From positions 1-64,000 of the forward strand of contig NZ_JALLIY010000006.1 of NCBI RefSeq assembly GCF_023242315.1: a stretch of 64,000 nucleotides of DNA, given 5' to 3'. The stretch comes from Pseudomonas sp. MWU13-2105. GTDB lineage: Bacteria > Pseudomonadota > Gammaproteobacteria > Pseudomonadales > Pseudomonadaceae. Shown here in pieces: positions 29,337-38,041 of the stretch; the first letter of the stretch is position 1, and the number at the start of each line of letters is the position of its first letter. The notes under the pieces are model-generated. The model saw only the letters and a list, made by a program, of their open reading frames with translations, searched no databases and was not told the origin of the DNA. Position numbers and translations under genes: made by a program.

Positions 29337-30224
29337 TCAGTCAGGCTTGACCGTCAGCACACTGCATTCGGGAATCAGCAAGGTCCGCTCGGTGGTATCG
29401 CCGATCAGCTTGCCCAGGCCCTTGGGCTGGACCGACCCCATCACCACCACGTCGATCTCATTGTCCTGCACATAGTCAGTGATCACCCCCACTGGCGAGC
29501 CCATCAGGAAATGCCGGCGCTCGGCCGGTACGCCATAGTCGTCCGCCAGCCGGGCGAACGGTTCGAGCAAAGCGGCCCGCAGCTCATCGATCCAGACCAC
29601 GGTAACGCTGGGATCGGCCATGAACGCCGGTGACAAATCGTAGGCATACAGCAAGTGCAGCTCGGCATCGCATTGCAGCGCCAGGGCCTCGGCCTCACGG
29701 ATGATCTTGCGATTGAACTCGGTGATACCCTCGTCTGCGGTAGAGGTATCGACCGCCGCCACCACGCGCCGAGGCAATGCCGAGGCGATCTGGTTGACCA
29801 GGTGCACCGGCACCGGGCTGTCCTGCAGCAACTGCCAGTCCAGCGGTGTGGTGAAGACCCGGCGCAGCAACGGCTCCAGATAAACATCCTTGATCAACAG
29901 GTCGGGCTTGATCTCGCGGGCGTGGATCAGGATGTCGCGCAAGGGCTGGGTGGTCCACAGCGCTTCGGTGGTCAGTTGCAGACCACTGCTACGCAAGCTC
30001 TCGGTCGCGCCTTCCAGCCAGACCCGGTATTTGTCCATGTAGGCGGCGCGAGCCGGTTGATCCATGCTCGCCTCGATCAGATGAACCCGCGGAGGCGGCT
30101 GGACCAGCGCGGTGATATGCAAGGCCGCGCCGCTGGCCGCCGCCAGGGCTGCGGCCCGCCTGGCCGCCGGGGAATGGGGCAGGTGCTGATCGGTGATCAG
30201 CAACAGACGCTGGTATTGACTCAT
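29337..30224 (-). CDS. Tandem-domain universal stress protein (1)
   Basis: A 295-residue UspE-like protein with two UspA folds. The first starts at RLLLITDQHLPHSPAARRAA and the second around residue 160 (RVVAAVDTSTADEG). Near the C-terminus GSVQPKGLGKLIGDTTERTL occupies the nucleotide-loop position, but the classical G-X2-G of ATP-binding Usp proteins is not kept. A GGAGG six bases before the ATG fixes the start. It lies 59 bases after the second usp gene on the same strand, with no box between, and is probably co-transcribed with it under the FNR box at 31337. Confidence 0.88.
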   Translation of the reverse strand: MSQYQRLLLITDQHLPHSPAARRAAALAAASGAALHITALVQPPPRVHLIEASMDQPARAAYMDKYRVWLEGATESLRSSGLQLTTEALWTTQPLRDILIHAREIKPDLLIKDVYLEPLLRRVFTTPLDWQLLQDSPVPVHLVNQIASALPRRVVAAVDTSTADEGITEFNRKIIREAEALALQCDAELHLLYAYDLSPAFMADPSVTVVWIDELRAALLEPFARLADDYGVPAERRHFLMGSPVGVITDYVQDNEIDVVVMGSVQPKGLGKLIGDTTERTLLIPECSVLTVKPD

Positions 30225-30283
30225 GAAAGACCTCCACGGACAGAATATTCGGAGCGCCGTAAAGCCGCTCGTCGTGCATCGAT

Positions 30284-31204
30284 TTACTGGGCGAAATCCG
30301 GCAGTTCGAGCGGCTTGATCACCAGCAGGCTGCAGGGCGGTTGATACAACAGGCTTTCGGTGGTGCTGCCCAACAGCTTGTTGAACGAACGGTGGGTCAC
30401 GGTGCCGATGACCAGCACGTCAAAGACATCCTGGCCGACAAACTCGACAATGGCCTTTCCCGGAGTACCGACGATGAAATGCCGGTTGTCCTTGTGCAGG
30501 GCATGTTTGTCGGCCAGGTGGAGGAATTTCAGCTTGCGCTCGTCATAGCTGGGGCTGACCGAAACCGGCACCTTGCCGATGCCGATATCGGCGACATACA
30601 GGGCCGTCCAGTCATACACCCCGAGCAGGTGCAACGGGCATTTGCAGTGCGCGGCGAAGCGGGCGGCCTGGTCGATGATGCGGTCATTGAGCTCGCGCGT
30701 CGCCGCGTCGTCGCGCAGCACGTCGACGCAGGCCAGCACCTTGCGCGGCATGGGCATGCCCTGGGCGGTGACCAGGTGGATCGGTGCCCGGCTGTCGCAG
30801 AGTAAACGCCAGTCCAGGGGCGTGAAGAAAATCCGCTTGAGGGCCGACTCCTGATGGGCATCCTTGATCAGCAGATCGGGATGCTGCGAACGGACATAAG
30901 CGGACAAGGCATTCAGCGACGGCAAGTCCCACTTGACCTCGGTCGTCACCTCGAGCCCCTCGCCACGCATGACCTCGGCCTCCTGCTCCAGCCATTGGCG
31001 ATAGCGCTGCAGATAGACCTCGCGAATCTCCTCCTGGCGGTCGGCGTCAAGCAGATCGAGCTGCTGCAACACATCGAGATAAACGAAGGCCACCAGGCTC
31101 AGCGTGGCGTTCATCGCCTTGGCCAGCGCCACGGCGCGGTCGAAGGCCGGGCTGTGGGTCATCTCGGCCGGTGCAACCAGCAGTAAGCGTGGACGTGAAG
31201 ACAA
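30284..31204 (-). CDS. Tandem-domain universal stress protein (2), TTG start
   Basis: A 306-residue protein with two UspA folds; the second begins near KVLACVDVLRDDAATRELND. The C-terminal loop GTVTHRSFNKLLGSTTESLL corresponds to the Usp phosphate loop. I assign a TTG start at 31204: GGAGG lies six bases upstream, and the first residues then read SSRPRLLLVAPAEM, which aligns with the starts of the other three copies. An upstream in-frame ATG at 31285 lacks a site. An FNR box 133 bases upstream suggests low-oxygen control. Confidence 0.85.
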   Translation of the reverse strand: MSSRPRLLLVAPAEMTHSPAFDRAVALAKAMNATLSLVAFVYLDVLQQLDLLDADRQEEIREVYLQRYRQWLEQEAEVMRGEGLEVTTEVKWDLPSLNALSAYVRSQHPDLLIKDAHQESALKRIFFTPLDWRLLCDSRAPIHLVTAQGMPMPRKVLACVDVLRDDAATRELNDRIIDQAARFAAHCKCPLHLLGVYDWTALYVADIGIGKVPVSVSPSYDERKLKFLHLADKHALHKDNRHFIVGTPGKAIVEFVGQDVFDVLVIGTVTHRSFNKLLGSTTESLLYQPPCSLLVIKPLELPDFAQ

Positions 31205-31336
31205 GGGACACCTCCAAGGCACGCCCTGTAGAGCGCACCGGATAGCGGGCGCCGACTTCACAAGGCAAGGATTGAAGGTGGCCACCCGAAAAAGAATCGG
31301 TCAGCTTCAATTCTGCGGTGCCCGGCCGGCAGGTCC

Positions 31337-31350
31337 TTGATTTACATCAA
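31337..31350. promoter_or_regulatory. FNR/Anr box upstream of usp genes 2 and 1
   Basis: TTGATTTACATCAA, with both TTGAT and ATCAA half-sites intact, lies in the gap between usp 3 and usp 2 and upstream of the latter. Confidence 0.8.
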
Positions 31351-31478
31351 GCGCCGATGGCTTGCCCGCGTGCTCGCCAATGATCGCCAGCAGCCTCATC
31401 GGCGTCGACCCGATCAAGGCCCGCCGAAACATCGCCCGCCGCCGGGGCGCTCCGGTCGGCGGGCGCGGGATGCAAGGC

Positions 31479-32381
31479 TCACAGCGAGTCGGTACCGAGG
31501 GTCAGTACGGAACAAGGGGGCTGTGACAACAGCGATTCGGCAAAGCTGCCCAGCCAGGGAAAGGCATCGGCCTGGGAGCGGCCAATGACCAGGGTATCGA
31601 CCTCACGTTCGCGGACAAATTCCTCCACCCGCTGGATCGCCTGCCCCAACAGGAAATGGCGGCGGCGACCGGGTACCTGATGTGCCCTGGCCAGGTCGTC
31701 GAAGGCCTGGCTGCGCAATTTCTGCAAGGCTACCGCGGCATCCGAATCCCATGGGTATTCCTGCATCAACTCATAACCGGCGAGAATATCGCAGGCATGC
31801 AACAGTTCCAGGTCCGCGTCGCAGATCATCGCCAGTTCGCCGGCCAGCTGAATCACCTGGTCGTCGCGGGTGGTCTCGCCGTCGCCGATATTCTCCAGGG
31901 CCACCGCCGCGACGAAATTCTTCGGCCGCGGCGGCGCATCGTGGCGGACCAGCATCACCGGTTTGCTGCACTGGCGCACCAGATGCCAGTCGGTGGGGCC
32001 GAGCAGTGCACACTTGAGTTGCGACTCGACCTGCAGGTCCTTGACCACCAGGTCGACTTCGATGTCCTTGACGTAGTCGCGAATGGCCGCATGCGGATGT
32101 TGCGACCAGACCACGTCGTAACTGACCTCCAACCCCTGGTTGGTGAGGCTGTGAGCCAGTTCGGCGAGTTTTTCACGCTTTTTGTCCAGGTAACCTTCCC
32201 GGGCCAGGGTGCCGGCGCCGTGGTTGAACAGGGTCATCGCCGCGATGGACTCGACAAAGTCGAAGAGCACCAGGTGCACCCCCGCCTTGCAGGCTCGCGC
32301 CAGGGTAGCCGCGCGATGCAGGGCGGGAGTCGCTTGGCAGTGGGTATCGGTGATCAGTAGAATACGTTGATAGTTGCTCAT
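31479..32381 (-). CDS. Tandem-domain universal stress protein (3)
   Basis: A 300-residue double-UspA protein starting MSNYQRILLITDTHCQATPA. The second domain begins near NFVAAVALENIGDGETTRD, and the last loop is GRSQADAFPWLGSFAESLL, the most divergent of the four copies. GGAG eight bases before the ATG at 32381 supports that start over 32417. It is divergent from the FNR-type regulator gene, and an FNR-like box lies between them at 32451. Confidence 0.87.
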   Translation of the reverse strand: MSNYQRILLITDTHCQATPALHRAATLARACKAGVHLVLFDFVESIAAMTLFNHGAGTLAREGYLDKKREKLAELAHSLTNQGLEVSYDVVWSQHPHAAIRDYVKDIEVDLVVKDLQVESQLKCALLGPTDWHLVRQCSKPVMLVRHDAPPRPKNFVAAVALENIGDGETTRDDQVIQLAGELAMICDADLELLHACDILAGYELMQEYPWDSDAAVALQKLRSQAFDDLARAHQVPGRRRHFLLGQAIQRVEEFVREREVDTLVIGRSQADAFPWLGSFAESLLSQPPCSVLTLGTDSL

Positions 32382-32450
32382 GACGCGGGCTCCAAGGGGG
32401 GACGATGGACAATCCACGTTTTACCTTCGCTCCGCTGCCGAGCCACGCGC

Positions 32451-32464
32451 TTGATTTATCTCAA
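32451..32464. promoter_or_regulatory. FNR/Anr-like box between usp 3 and the FNR-type regulator
   Basis: TTGATTTATCTCAA has a perfect left half-site and one mismatch in the right (CTCAA for ATCAA). It is 70 bases from the usp 3 start and 102 from the regulator start, so it could serve either, including autoregulation. Confidence 0.6.
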
Positions 32465-32565
32465 AGAACCCGCTACACCTGCTAACCTGAGCCTACAGGC
32501 ACCTGTTTTATCGGTGTTCCTCTCCGATTTGGATGCCCTCTAACCGCCGACACAGAGGAACTCCC

Positions 32566-33327
32566 GTGGACAATAGCGAAAAACTCAAGCTCAATCTCAA
32601 ACCCTTGGGCCTGAAATCCGCCTGCGCCAATTGCAGCGTTCTGGAACTGTGCCTGCCCCTGGGTTTGAACGACTCCGAAGTCAAACGCCTGGACGACCTG
32701 ATCGTCCAGCGCGTCAAGATCAAGAAAGGTAACACCCTCTACCGCCAGGGCGATCCGCTGCACGCCCTGTATGCCGTACGCCTGGGCTTTTTCAAGACCA
32801 CCCTGACCTCGGAGGATGGCCGCGAGCAGGTCACCGGCTTTCAAATGACTGGGGAAATGCTCGGCATGGACGCCATCAGCGAAGACCGCCACGCCTGCAA
32901 CGCGGTGGCGCTGGAGGACAGCGAAGTCTGCCCGATCCATTTCTCGCAGCTGGAACGCTTGTCCCGGGACTTGCCCTCCCTGCAGCACAACCTGAACAAA
33001 CTGATGAGTCGGGAAATCGTCAGGGACCACAGTTTGCTGTTGATGATGGGCAATATGAACTCGGACGAGCGCCTCGCGGCGTTCTTCCTCAACCTCTCGC
33101 AACGCTTGTCCCTGCGCGGTTACTCGCCATACAGCTTCATCCTGCGCATGCGCCGCGAAGAAATCGGTTCCTACCTGGGCCTGCGCCTGGAAACCATCAG
33201 CCGCGGGATCGCCCGGCTGCGGGAGCTGAATCTGCTGGAAGTGCACGCACGGGAAGTAAAGATCCTTGACCCGATAGGCTTGAAGGCGCTGATCGCCGGT
33301 TGTGGCCAGCACGCTAACCCGCTGTAA
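32566..33327 (+). CDS. FNR/Anr-type oxygen-sensing Crp-family regulator (paralogue)
   Basis: A 253-residue Crp/FNR regulator. With the GTG start at 32566, which has GAGGA upstream, cysteines fall at C20, C23, C29 and C122, exactly the numbering of the four [4Fe-4S] ligands of E. coli FNR. The cyclic-nucleotide-type beta-roll spans about residues 30-145, then the dimer helix and a C-terminal helix-turn-helix, REEIGSYLGLRLETISRGIARL, containing the E-x2-S-R recognition pattern that reads TTGAT. It differs clearly from Pseudomonas Anr itself (which has CKDCSLAPLC), so it is a second family member. P. putida is known to have three FNR proteins. Its neighbours carry FNR boxes. Confidence 0.88.
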   Translation: MDNSEKLKLNLKPLGLKSACANCSVLELCLPLGLNDSEVKRLDDLIVQRVKIKKGNTLYRQGDPLHALYAVRLGFFKTTLTSEDGREQVTGFQMTGEMLGMDAISEDRHACNAVALEDSEVCPIHFSQLERLSRDLPSLQHNLNKLMSREIVRDHSLLLMMGNMNSDERLAAFFLNLSQRLSLRGYSPYSFILRMRREEIGSYLGLRLETISRGIARLRELNLLEVHAREVKILDPIGLKALIAGCGQHANPL

Positions 33328-33347
33328 CCGGGCAGTTATGCCCGTGC

Positions 33348-33361
33348 TTGACTTGAATCAA
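33348..33361. promoter_or_regulatory. FNR/Anr box upstream of GNAT gene
   Basis: TTGACTTGAATCAA: right half-site ATCAA perfect, left TTGAC with one mismatch. It lies 78 bases before the acetyltransferase start at 33439 and just after the regulator gene. Confidence 0.65.
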
Positions 33362-33438
33362 ACGCGGGCACCCGCCGTGGCGTAAAAACAGAACACCGAT
33401 ACCGGCCCACGACCATACCTGTTCGAGGAGTTCTGATC

Positions 33439-34002
33439 ATGCCCGACCTCAATAGCCCCATCCTGAACCTGCCCGACTTTTCCTCGGTGACAGGCGAACA
33501 CTGGATCGAAAGCCTGCAGGACGGTACCCATGTCCTGATCCGGCCACTGCGGGCCGAGGACCGCGAGCGGGAAAAAGCCTTTATCCAGCGACTGTCCCCG
33601 GAATCGCGCCACCAGCGCTTTCTCGGCGAAATCGTCGATCCCAGCCCGGTCCTGATGAACCAACTGATGAATGTCGACACCCACAACCGCGTGGCCTACG
33701 TGGCCCTGGTCCATGACAATGGCCAGCTGCGTGAAGTGGGGATCAGCCGTTATGCCGCCTCGGGCGCCGAGCACGAATGCGAGTGTGCCATTACCATCGC
33801 CGATGACTGGCAACACCGCGGCCTGGGCACGCTCCTGATGAAGCATCTGATCGAAGCGGCGCGGAAAAACAACTTTACCCAGATGTACTCCATCGACAGT
33901 GCGTCCAACGTGCACATGCGCCAACTGGCCGACGACCTGCACTTCAGCCGCGAACGCGACCCCGACGACGCGACCCAGGTCATTCATCGGCTGTCGCTGT
34001 AA
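33439..34002 (+). CDS. GNAT-family acetyltransferase of the Anr-type island
   Basis: A 187-residue protein with one GNAT domain from about residue 30 (GTHVLIRPLRAEDREREKAF). The acetyl-CoA motif is ADDWQHRGLGTLLMKHLIEAA near residues 118-138. The N-terminus resembles the acetyltransferase domain of Pat/YfiQ-like protein acetylases, but the acyl-CoA synthetase-like part is absent. Low-oxygen control is suggested by the FNR box at 33348. A protein-lysine acetyltransferase role during anaerobic energy limitation is possible but only inferred. A terminator follows. Confidence 0.82.
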   Translation: MPDLNSPILNLPDFSSVTGEHWIESLQDGTHVLIRPLRAEDREREKAFIQRLSPESRHQRFLGEIVDPSPVLMNQLMNVDTHNRVAYVALVHDNGQLREVGISRYAASGAEHECECAITIADDWQHRGLGTLLMKHLIEAARKNNFTQMYSIDSASNVHMRQLADDLHFSRERDPDDATQVIHRLSL

Positions 34003-34013
34003 GACTGAACGAG

Positions 34014-34063
34014 AGCCCCTGGCGCGGAGCGTATTTTCCGGTCCGCGCCAGGGGCTTTTTTTT
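34014..34063. terminator. Intrinsic terminator after the GNAT gene
   Basis: Stem AGCCCCTGGCGCGGA paired with TCCGCGCCAGGGGCT around a 13-base loop, followed by a run of eight T. It closes the plus-strand gene; the minus-strand usp 4 stop codon lies at its edge. Confidence 0.92.
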
Positions 34064-34977
34064 CAGCCCTGGCACTCCGGACTCAGGGTCAGGAGACTGC
34101 ACGTACTGCGATACAGGACATTTTCCGCCGTGCTGCCGAGGATACTGTCCAGGCCGTGGGAGTGGCGGGTGCCCATCACCATGACATCCACCGCGTTGTG
34201 CTCGACGAAAGCGCCAAGGCTCTCGATCACCGCCCCCGTGAGGAAATGCCGCTGGTTCTTCTCGACCCCGTTGCGCTCCGCCAGGGCCTTGAATCCCTGC
34301 TGCTCATTGGCACGGCTGGCCATTTCCAGGCCCTCGGCCATCGGCAAGGTGCCCCAGCCCATCTCGTGGATATAGGAGCGGGACTTGTCATGCACATGCA
34401 CCAGGCTGAACGTCGCCGCGCATTGCCGGGCAAACGCCTGCCCGGCCTGGACCAGCCTGTCGTTGAAGCACTCTTCGGCCCTTTCCCCGCCTAGATCCAC
34501 CGCCACCAGGACATGGTGCGGCAACGACCGGGAACCACCGGTCACCAGATGCACGGGAACCGGGCAATCGCGCAACAGCTGCCAATCCAGCGGGGTGGCG
34601 AACAGGCGTTTGAGCCCCGACTCCAGATGGACATCCTTGATCAGCAGGTCGATGCCCAGGTCACGAACGTACTCGATGATCGGTTGCAACGGATGATGGC
34701 GCCAGAAAATATTGCAACTCACATCCAGGCCGTGGCCGCGCAGGCGATCCGCCTCCTGATGCAGCCAGCGGCGATGCAGGTCGAGGTAGCCTTCGCGGGC
34801 CTGGGTCATGGCTTTCTGGTCGAACAGCGTGGCCACGTCAAGGGTCGGCACATAATCGAACGCCAGGATATGCAAGGCGGCCCCGGTGGACAGGGCCAGC
34901 TCGGTGGCCCGCTCGAAGGCGGGGCTGCGGTTCATCTCGGCGGGAGCCAGCAAAAGAATACGGCGGTAGTCGGACAT
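34063..34977 (-). CDS. Tandem-domain universal stress protein (4)
   Basis: A 304-residue double-UspA protein starting MSDYRRILLLAPAEMNRSPA, closest in sequence style to copy 2. The second fold begins near HVLVAVDLGGERAEECFND. The final loop GTRHSHGLDSILGSTAENVL is nearest of the four to a canonical Usp nucleotide loop. GAGG six bases before the ATG at 34977 supports the start over 35040. An FNR box lies 127 bases upstream, in the region shared with the divergent DUF4010 gene. Confidence 0.87.
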   Translation of the reverse strand: MSDYRRILLLAPAEMNRSPAFERATELALSTGAALHILAFDYVPTLDVATLFDQKAMTQAREGYLDLHRRWLHQEADRLRGHGLDVSCNIFWRHHPLQPIIEYVRDLGIDLLIKDVHLESGLKRLFATPLDWQLLRDCPVPVHLVTGGSRSLPHHVLVAVDLGGERAEECFNDRLVQAGQAFARQCAATFSLVHVHDKSRSYIHEMGWGTLPMAEGLEMASRANEQQGFKALAERNGVEKNQRHFLTGAVIESLGAFVEHNAVDVMVMGTRHSHGLDSILGSTAENVLYRSTCSLLTLSPECQG

Positions 34978-35103
34978 GGCGCACCTCTGGAGCAACAGGT
35001 TCCCAGCCCACAGTGGCACTGGTTGAAGAGCACCGGGCAAATCTCGCCGTCATCGGCAGATCGGGACATTGCATTCATGATGGAGCCCCCCTGCTTTACC
35101 GGT

Positions 35104-35117
35104 TTGATTTACGTCAA
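35104..35117. promoter_or_regulatory. FNR/Anr box upstream of usp 4
   Basis: TTGATTTACGTCAA, with one mismatch in the right half-site (GTCAA for ATCAA), 127 bases from the usp 4 start. With the perfect site at 35174 it divides the shared intergenic region. Confidence 0.7.
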
Positions 35118-35173
35118 GGTGGTCCTTCGGACTGACAAGACGAGCCAAAATCGACCTGGTCCTGCAACCGCCT

Positions 35174-35187
35174 TGATGAATATCAAA
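35174..35187. promoter_or_regulatory. FNR/Anr box upstream of DUF4010 gene
   Basis: TTGATGAATATCAA is a perfect site 53 bases before the DUF4010 start, a position compatible with class II activation near -41.5. Confidence 0.8.
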
Positions 35188-35239
35188 CGCCCGATGTCCG
35201 ACAGCCCCCACCCTGAGCTGACACACAGGGGTCCGCAGT

Positions 35240-36493
35240 ATGGAAACCTTGACTCACACCACCAACCTGGCCTCGGCCCTCGGCCTGGGCCTGCTGGTCG
35301 GCTTCGAGCGCGAACGCAAGAAAGGCGAGGGCGCGGACCGCCGCTTCGCCGGCCTGCGCACCTTCGCCCTGACCTCCCTGCTCGGTTATGTCGGCCTGCT
35401 GCTCGGCGGCCCCTTGCTGCTCAGCGCCCTGACCCTGGCCCTGGCGATGCTCGCCAGCATGGCCTACTTCAAACGGCGCAGCGAGGACCCCGGCATGACC
35501 ACCGGGGTCGCCCTGCTGCTGGTCCTGCTCCTGGGCGCTTTGTGCAACAACAAGGCGGGGCTGGCGGTGGCCCTGGCGGTGGTTCTGACCCTGCTGCTGA
35601 ATTTCCGCCAGAGCTTGCACCGCTTCGCCCTGAATCAACTGAGCGAAACCGAAGTCAAGGATGGGCTGATCCTGGCCACCGCGGCCCTGGTCATCATGCC
35701 CCTGGTTCCCGACGCCTTCATCGGGCCTTATCAGGCCATCAACCCCCGCTCGATCTGTCTGCTGACGGTACTGATCATGGGTGTCAGTGCCCTGGGACAT
35801 GTCGCCATCCGGCTGCTGGGTGCCCGGTATGGGCTGAGCCTGGCCGCAATCGCCTCCGGCTTTGTATCGGGTACCGCGACCATCGCCGCCATGGGCAGCC
35901 GCGCGCGCCAGCAACCCGAGCTCATGCAACAGGTCGCCACTGCGGCGATCCTCTCGAACCTGGCCACCACCATCTTGCTCAGCCTGGTGTTGAGCGCCAT
36001 CAGCCCGACCACTCTTGTCCGGCTCTGGTTACCCTTCCTGCTGGGCAGCGCGGTGACCTTGTCCTATGCACTGCGGCTGATGAAACCCAGCGACACGCAG
36101 ATCGGCCAGCCGATAAATGTCGGGCATGCCTTCAACCTCAAATTGACGCTGATGGTCGCAACCGGCATCTCAAGCCTGTTTTTCGTGACCAGCGCCCTGC
36201 AGGCCCGATTTGGTATCTCCGGATTGTTTGCCGCCTCGATGCTCGGCGGCCTGGCCGATGTCCACTCGGCCTCGGCCTCGGTGGCCGCGCTGGTCAAATC
36301 CGGCCAACTGTTGGCCGAAAGCGCCCGGTGGCCGATTCTGGCGGCCTTCGGTACCAACACCCTGTCCAAATGTGTCATGGCCTGGTCCAGTGGCGGCACG
36401 GCCTTCGCCCGCCGGGTGGTGCCGGCCCAGCTGCTGATCCTGCTGGCCTTGTGGGCCGGCGCGCTTATTCAGGGCTGGCTGATACCGGGGTGA
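35240..36493 (+). CDS. MgtC/SapB-DUF4010 family membrane protein
   Basis: A 417-residue protein with about eleven to twelve hydrophobic helices. The N-terminal part has the MgtC/SapB-like ALGLGLLVGFERERKKG motif (residues about 13-29) and GLRTFALTSLLGYVG. The rest is the DUF4010 region, with IASGFVSGTATIAAMGSRAR and LGGLADVHSASASVAALV as internal repeats. The biochemical role of this family is unknown. The perfect FNR box 53 bases upstream places it in the low-oxygen island. Its 3' end overlaps that of the convergent zapE gene by 29 bases. Confidence 0.82.
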   Translation: METLTHTTNLASALGLGLLVGFERERKKGEGADRRFAGLRTFALTSLLGYVGLLLGGPLLLSALTLALAMLASMAYFKRRSEDPGMTTGVALLLVLLLGALCNNKAGLAVALAVVLTLLLNFRQSLHRFALNQLSETEVKDGLILATAALVIMPLVPDAFIGPYQAINPRSICLLTVLIMGVSALGHVAIRLLGARYGLSLAAIASGFVSGTATIAAMGSRARQQPELMQQVATAAILSNLATTILLSLVLSAISPTTLVRLWLPFLLGSAVTLSYALRLMKPSDTQIGQPINVGHAFNLKLTLMVATGISSLFFVTSALQARFGISGLFAASMLGGLADVHSASASVAALVKSGQLLAESARWPILAAFGTNTLSKCVMAWSSGGTAFARRVVPAQLLILLALWAGALIQGWLIPG

Positions 36494-37595
36494 AGCGCTG
36501 CAACTGCATCTCGCGCAAACGGCTGAGGGTGCGGCGAAACGGAAACGCCAGGTAACCTTCGGTGTACAGCTCATCCAGCGGCACCTGGGCGGCGATGTAC
36601 AACGGCACCTTGCGGTCGTAGCACTCGTCCACCAGGGCAATGAAGCGCCGTACGCTATCGTCATGTACCGACAGTTGCGGCAACTCGCGGTCGCCGGCAG
36701 CGACACGTTGTGCCGCATCCTCGGTGCCACGGGCGATCCGCCCGGGACGCTGGCGGGCACTGAGGTTGGGCACCTCGCTGAGGAAAATCGCCGTATAGCG
36801 GTCACACAGCGCCATGAAATCCATGGCCGCCAGCGGTTGCTCGCACAGCTCGGCATAACGGCACCAGAGTACGCTCGGCGACGCCTGCACCACGGGCAAA
36901 GTCCGATAGCCCATGGCAACCGGCTCGGCAGACAGCGGCTGCCCGACGCTCAACGCCTTGAACGCTTCGGCAAACGCCGCCGACCGCCCCTCGGGGTCAA
37001 CCCAGTAACGCTGTACTCCGGCCCCCGGATGCAATCGATGATCCTCGCCGCCATCGACATCCACCACCTCCATGTGCTGCTCGATGGCGGCGATCGCCGG
37101 CAGGAAACGTTCGCGGTTGAAGCCATCGGCATAGAGCTTGCGCGGTGGCTGGTTGGACGTGGCGACAATCACCACGCCCTCGTCGAACATCACCTGGAAC
37201 AGCCGCCCGAGGATGATCGCATCGCCGATATCGCTGACGAACAGCTCATCGAAACACAGCACCCGGATCTCCGCGGCCAGCTCTCGGGCCAGGGCCCGCA
37301 GCGGGTCGGCGATGCCGCTCAGTTGGAACGAGCGCTGGTGCACCCAGCCCATGAAGTGATGGAAATGCTGGCGCCGCGACGGCACGCGCAAGGTCTGCTG
37401 GAATTGATCCATCAACCAGGTCTTGCCGCGCCCGACCGGTCCCCAGAGGTAAACGCCCTTGGGCACCCGGCCCTGGTGCAACGCCTCATGACAGCGCTGC
37501 AAGGCCTGCACCGCCAGCCATTGGGCCTGGTCATGGAGAAAACCGCGCTGCTCGACAGCCGCGCGGTAGGCACTCAGGGGAGAATCGACAGTCAT
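36465..37595 (-). CDS. zapE: AFG1/ZapE-family ATPase
   Basis: A 376-residue AAA-like ATPase. Walker A is GPVGRGKT near residue 51 and Walker B VLCFDELFVSD near 112, followed by the sensor segment VVIVATSNQPP and the family's YADGFNRERFLPAI. ZapE works at the division site in E. coli when cells grow at low oxygen or high temperature, and the AFG1 homologue helps turn over respiratory subunits. I chose the ATG at 37595, where the family N-terminus (SPLSAYRAAVEQRGFLHD) begins; upstream sequence belongs to the NTF2-like gene in another frame. Pseudomonas usually has a main zapE near the sspA/rplM region; this may be a second copy. Confidence 0.88.
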   Translation of the reverse strand: MTVDSPLSAYRAAVEQRGFLHDQAQWLAVQALQRCHEALHQGRVPKGVYLWGPVGRGKTWLMDQFQQTLRVPSRRQHFHHFMGWVHQRSFQLSGIADPLRALARELAAEIRVLCFDELFVSDIGDAIILGRLFQVMFDEGVVIVATSNQPPRKLYADGFNRERFLPAIAAIEQHMEVVDVDGGEDHRLHPGAGVQRYWVDPEGRSAAFAEAFKALSVGQPLSAEPVAMGYRTLPVVQASPSVLWCRYAELCEQPLAAMDFMALCDRYTAIFLSEVPNLSARQRPGRIARGTEDAAQRVAAGDRELPQLSVHDDSVRRFIALVDECYDRKVPLYIAAQVPLDELYTEGYLAFPFRRTLSRLREMQLQRFTPVSASPE

Positions 37596-37644
37596 GGCGT
37601 CGTGCAGGCTCGCAACCGGGGGCCGTGCAGTATGCCAGCTTGTC

Positions 37645-37986
37645 CTAGAGGGAAATATCCAGCCGGGCGATCTTGCCCTGCGCGTCGAGCCGGAATACGT
37701 AGCGCAACTCCACCGAGCCACCGGGAAAGGTCCCCGAGACCCTTTGCTTGACCAGCACTTTGCCGGTGCGTTGCGCCACGTCCAGGACTTCGACCCGTGG
37801 CCGGTATTTGCGCGCGGTTTCATCCATCCACTGGGCGATGGCGAGGGTACCGACGCGGTGATGACCTTCGTCGAAGACATTCGCGTCCTCGGCGAAGAAA
37901 CTCGCCACCGCCGAACTGTCGCGGGCATTGGCGGCGCTGATATAGGCTTCGATGGCCGGGGCGAGCAACGAAGTTTGAGTGGTCAT
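37645..37986 (-). CDS. NTF2-like / SnoaL-like nuclear-transport-factor-2 family protein
   Basis: A 113-residue single-domain protein with the cone fold of NTF2-like proteins: AIEAYISAANARDSSAVASF, a strand-rich middle, and FRLDAQGKIARLDISL at the end. Such proteins can be isomerases, small hydrolases or just ligand binders, and no catalytic residue pattern is decisive. It lies 55 bases downstream of the WYL regulator on the same strand and may be co-transcribed with it. An ATG at 37986 is preferred to an in-frame GTG three codons earlier, which sits too near the AAGGAG site. Confidence 0.75.
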   Translation of the reverse strand: MTTQTSLLAPAIEAYISAANARDSSAVASFFAEDANVFDEGHHRVGTLAIAQWMDETARKYRPRVEVLDVAQRTGKVLVKQRVSGTFPGGSVELRYVFRLDAQGKIARLDISL

Positions 37987-38041
37987 GCTGTTCACAGCTC
38001 CTTGCTGGTGGAAGGTGGAGCCATCCTAGAACACCCGTCCG

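Noticed and set aside
34513..36555. A 680-codon plus-strand frame overlapping usp 4 and the DUF4010 gene
   Set aside because: It reads another frame of two genes on opposite strands, and its translation is low-complexity Arg/Pro/His-rich.
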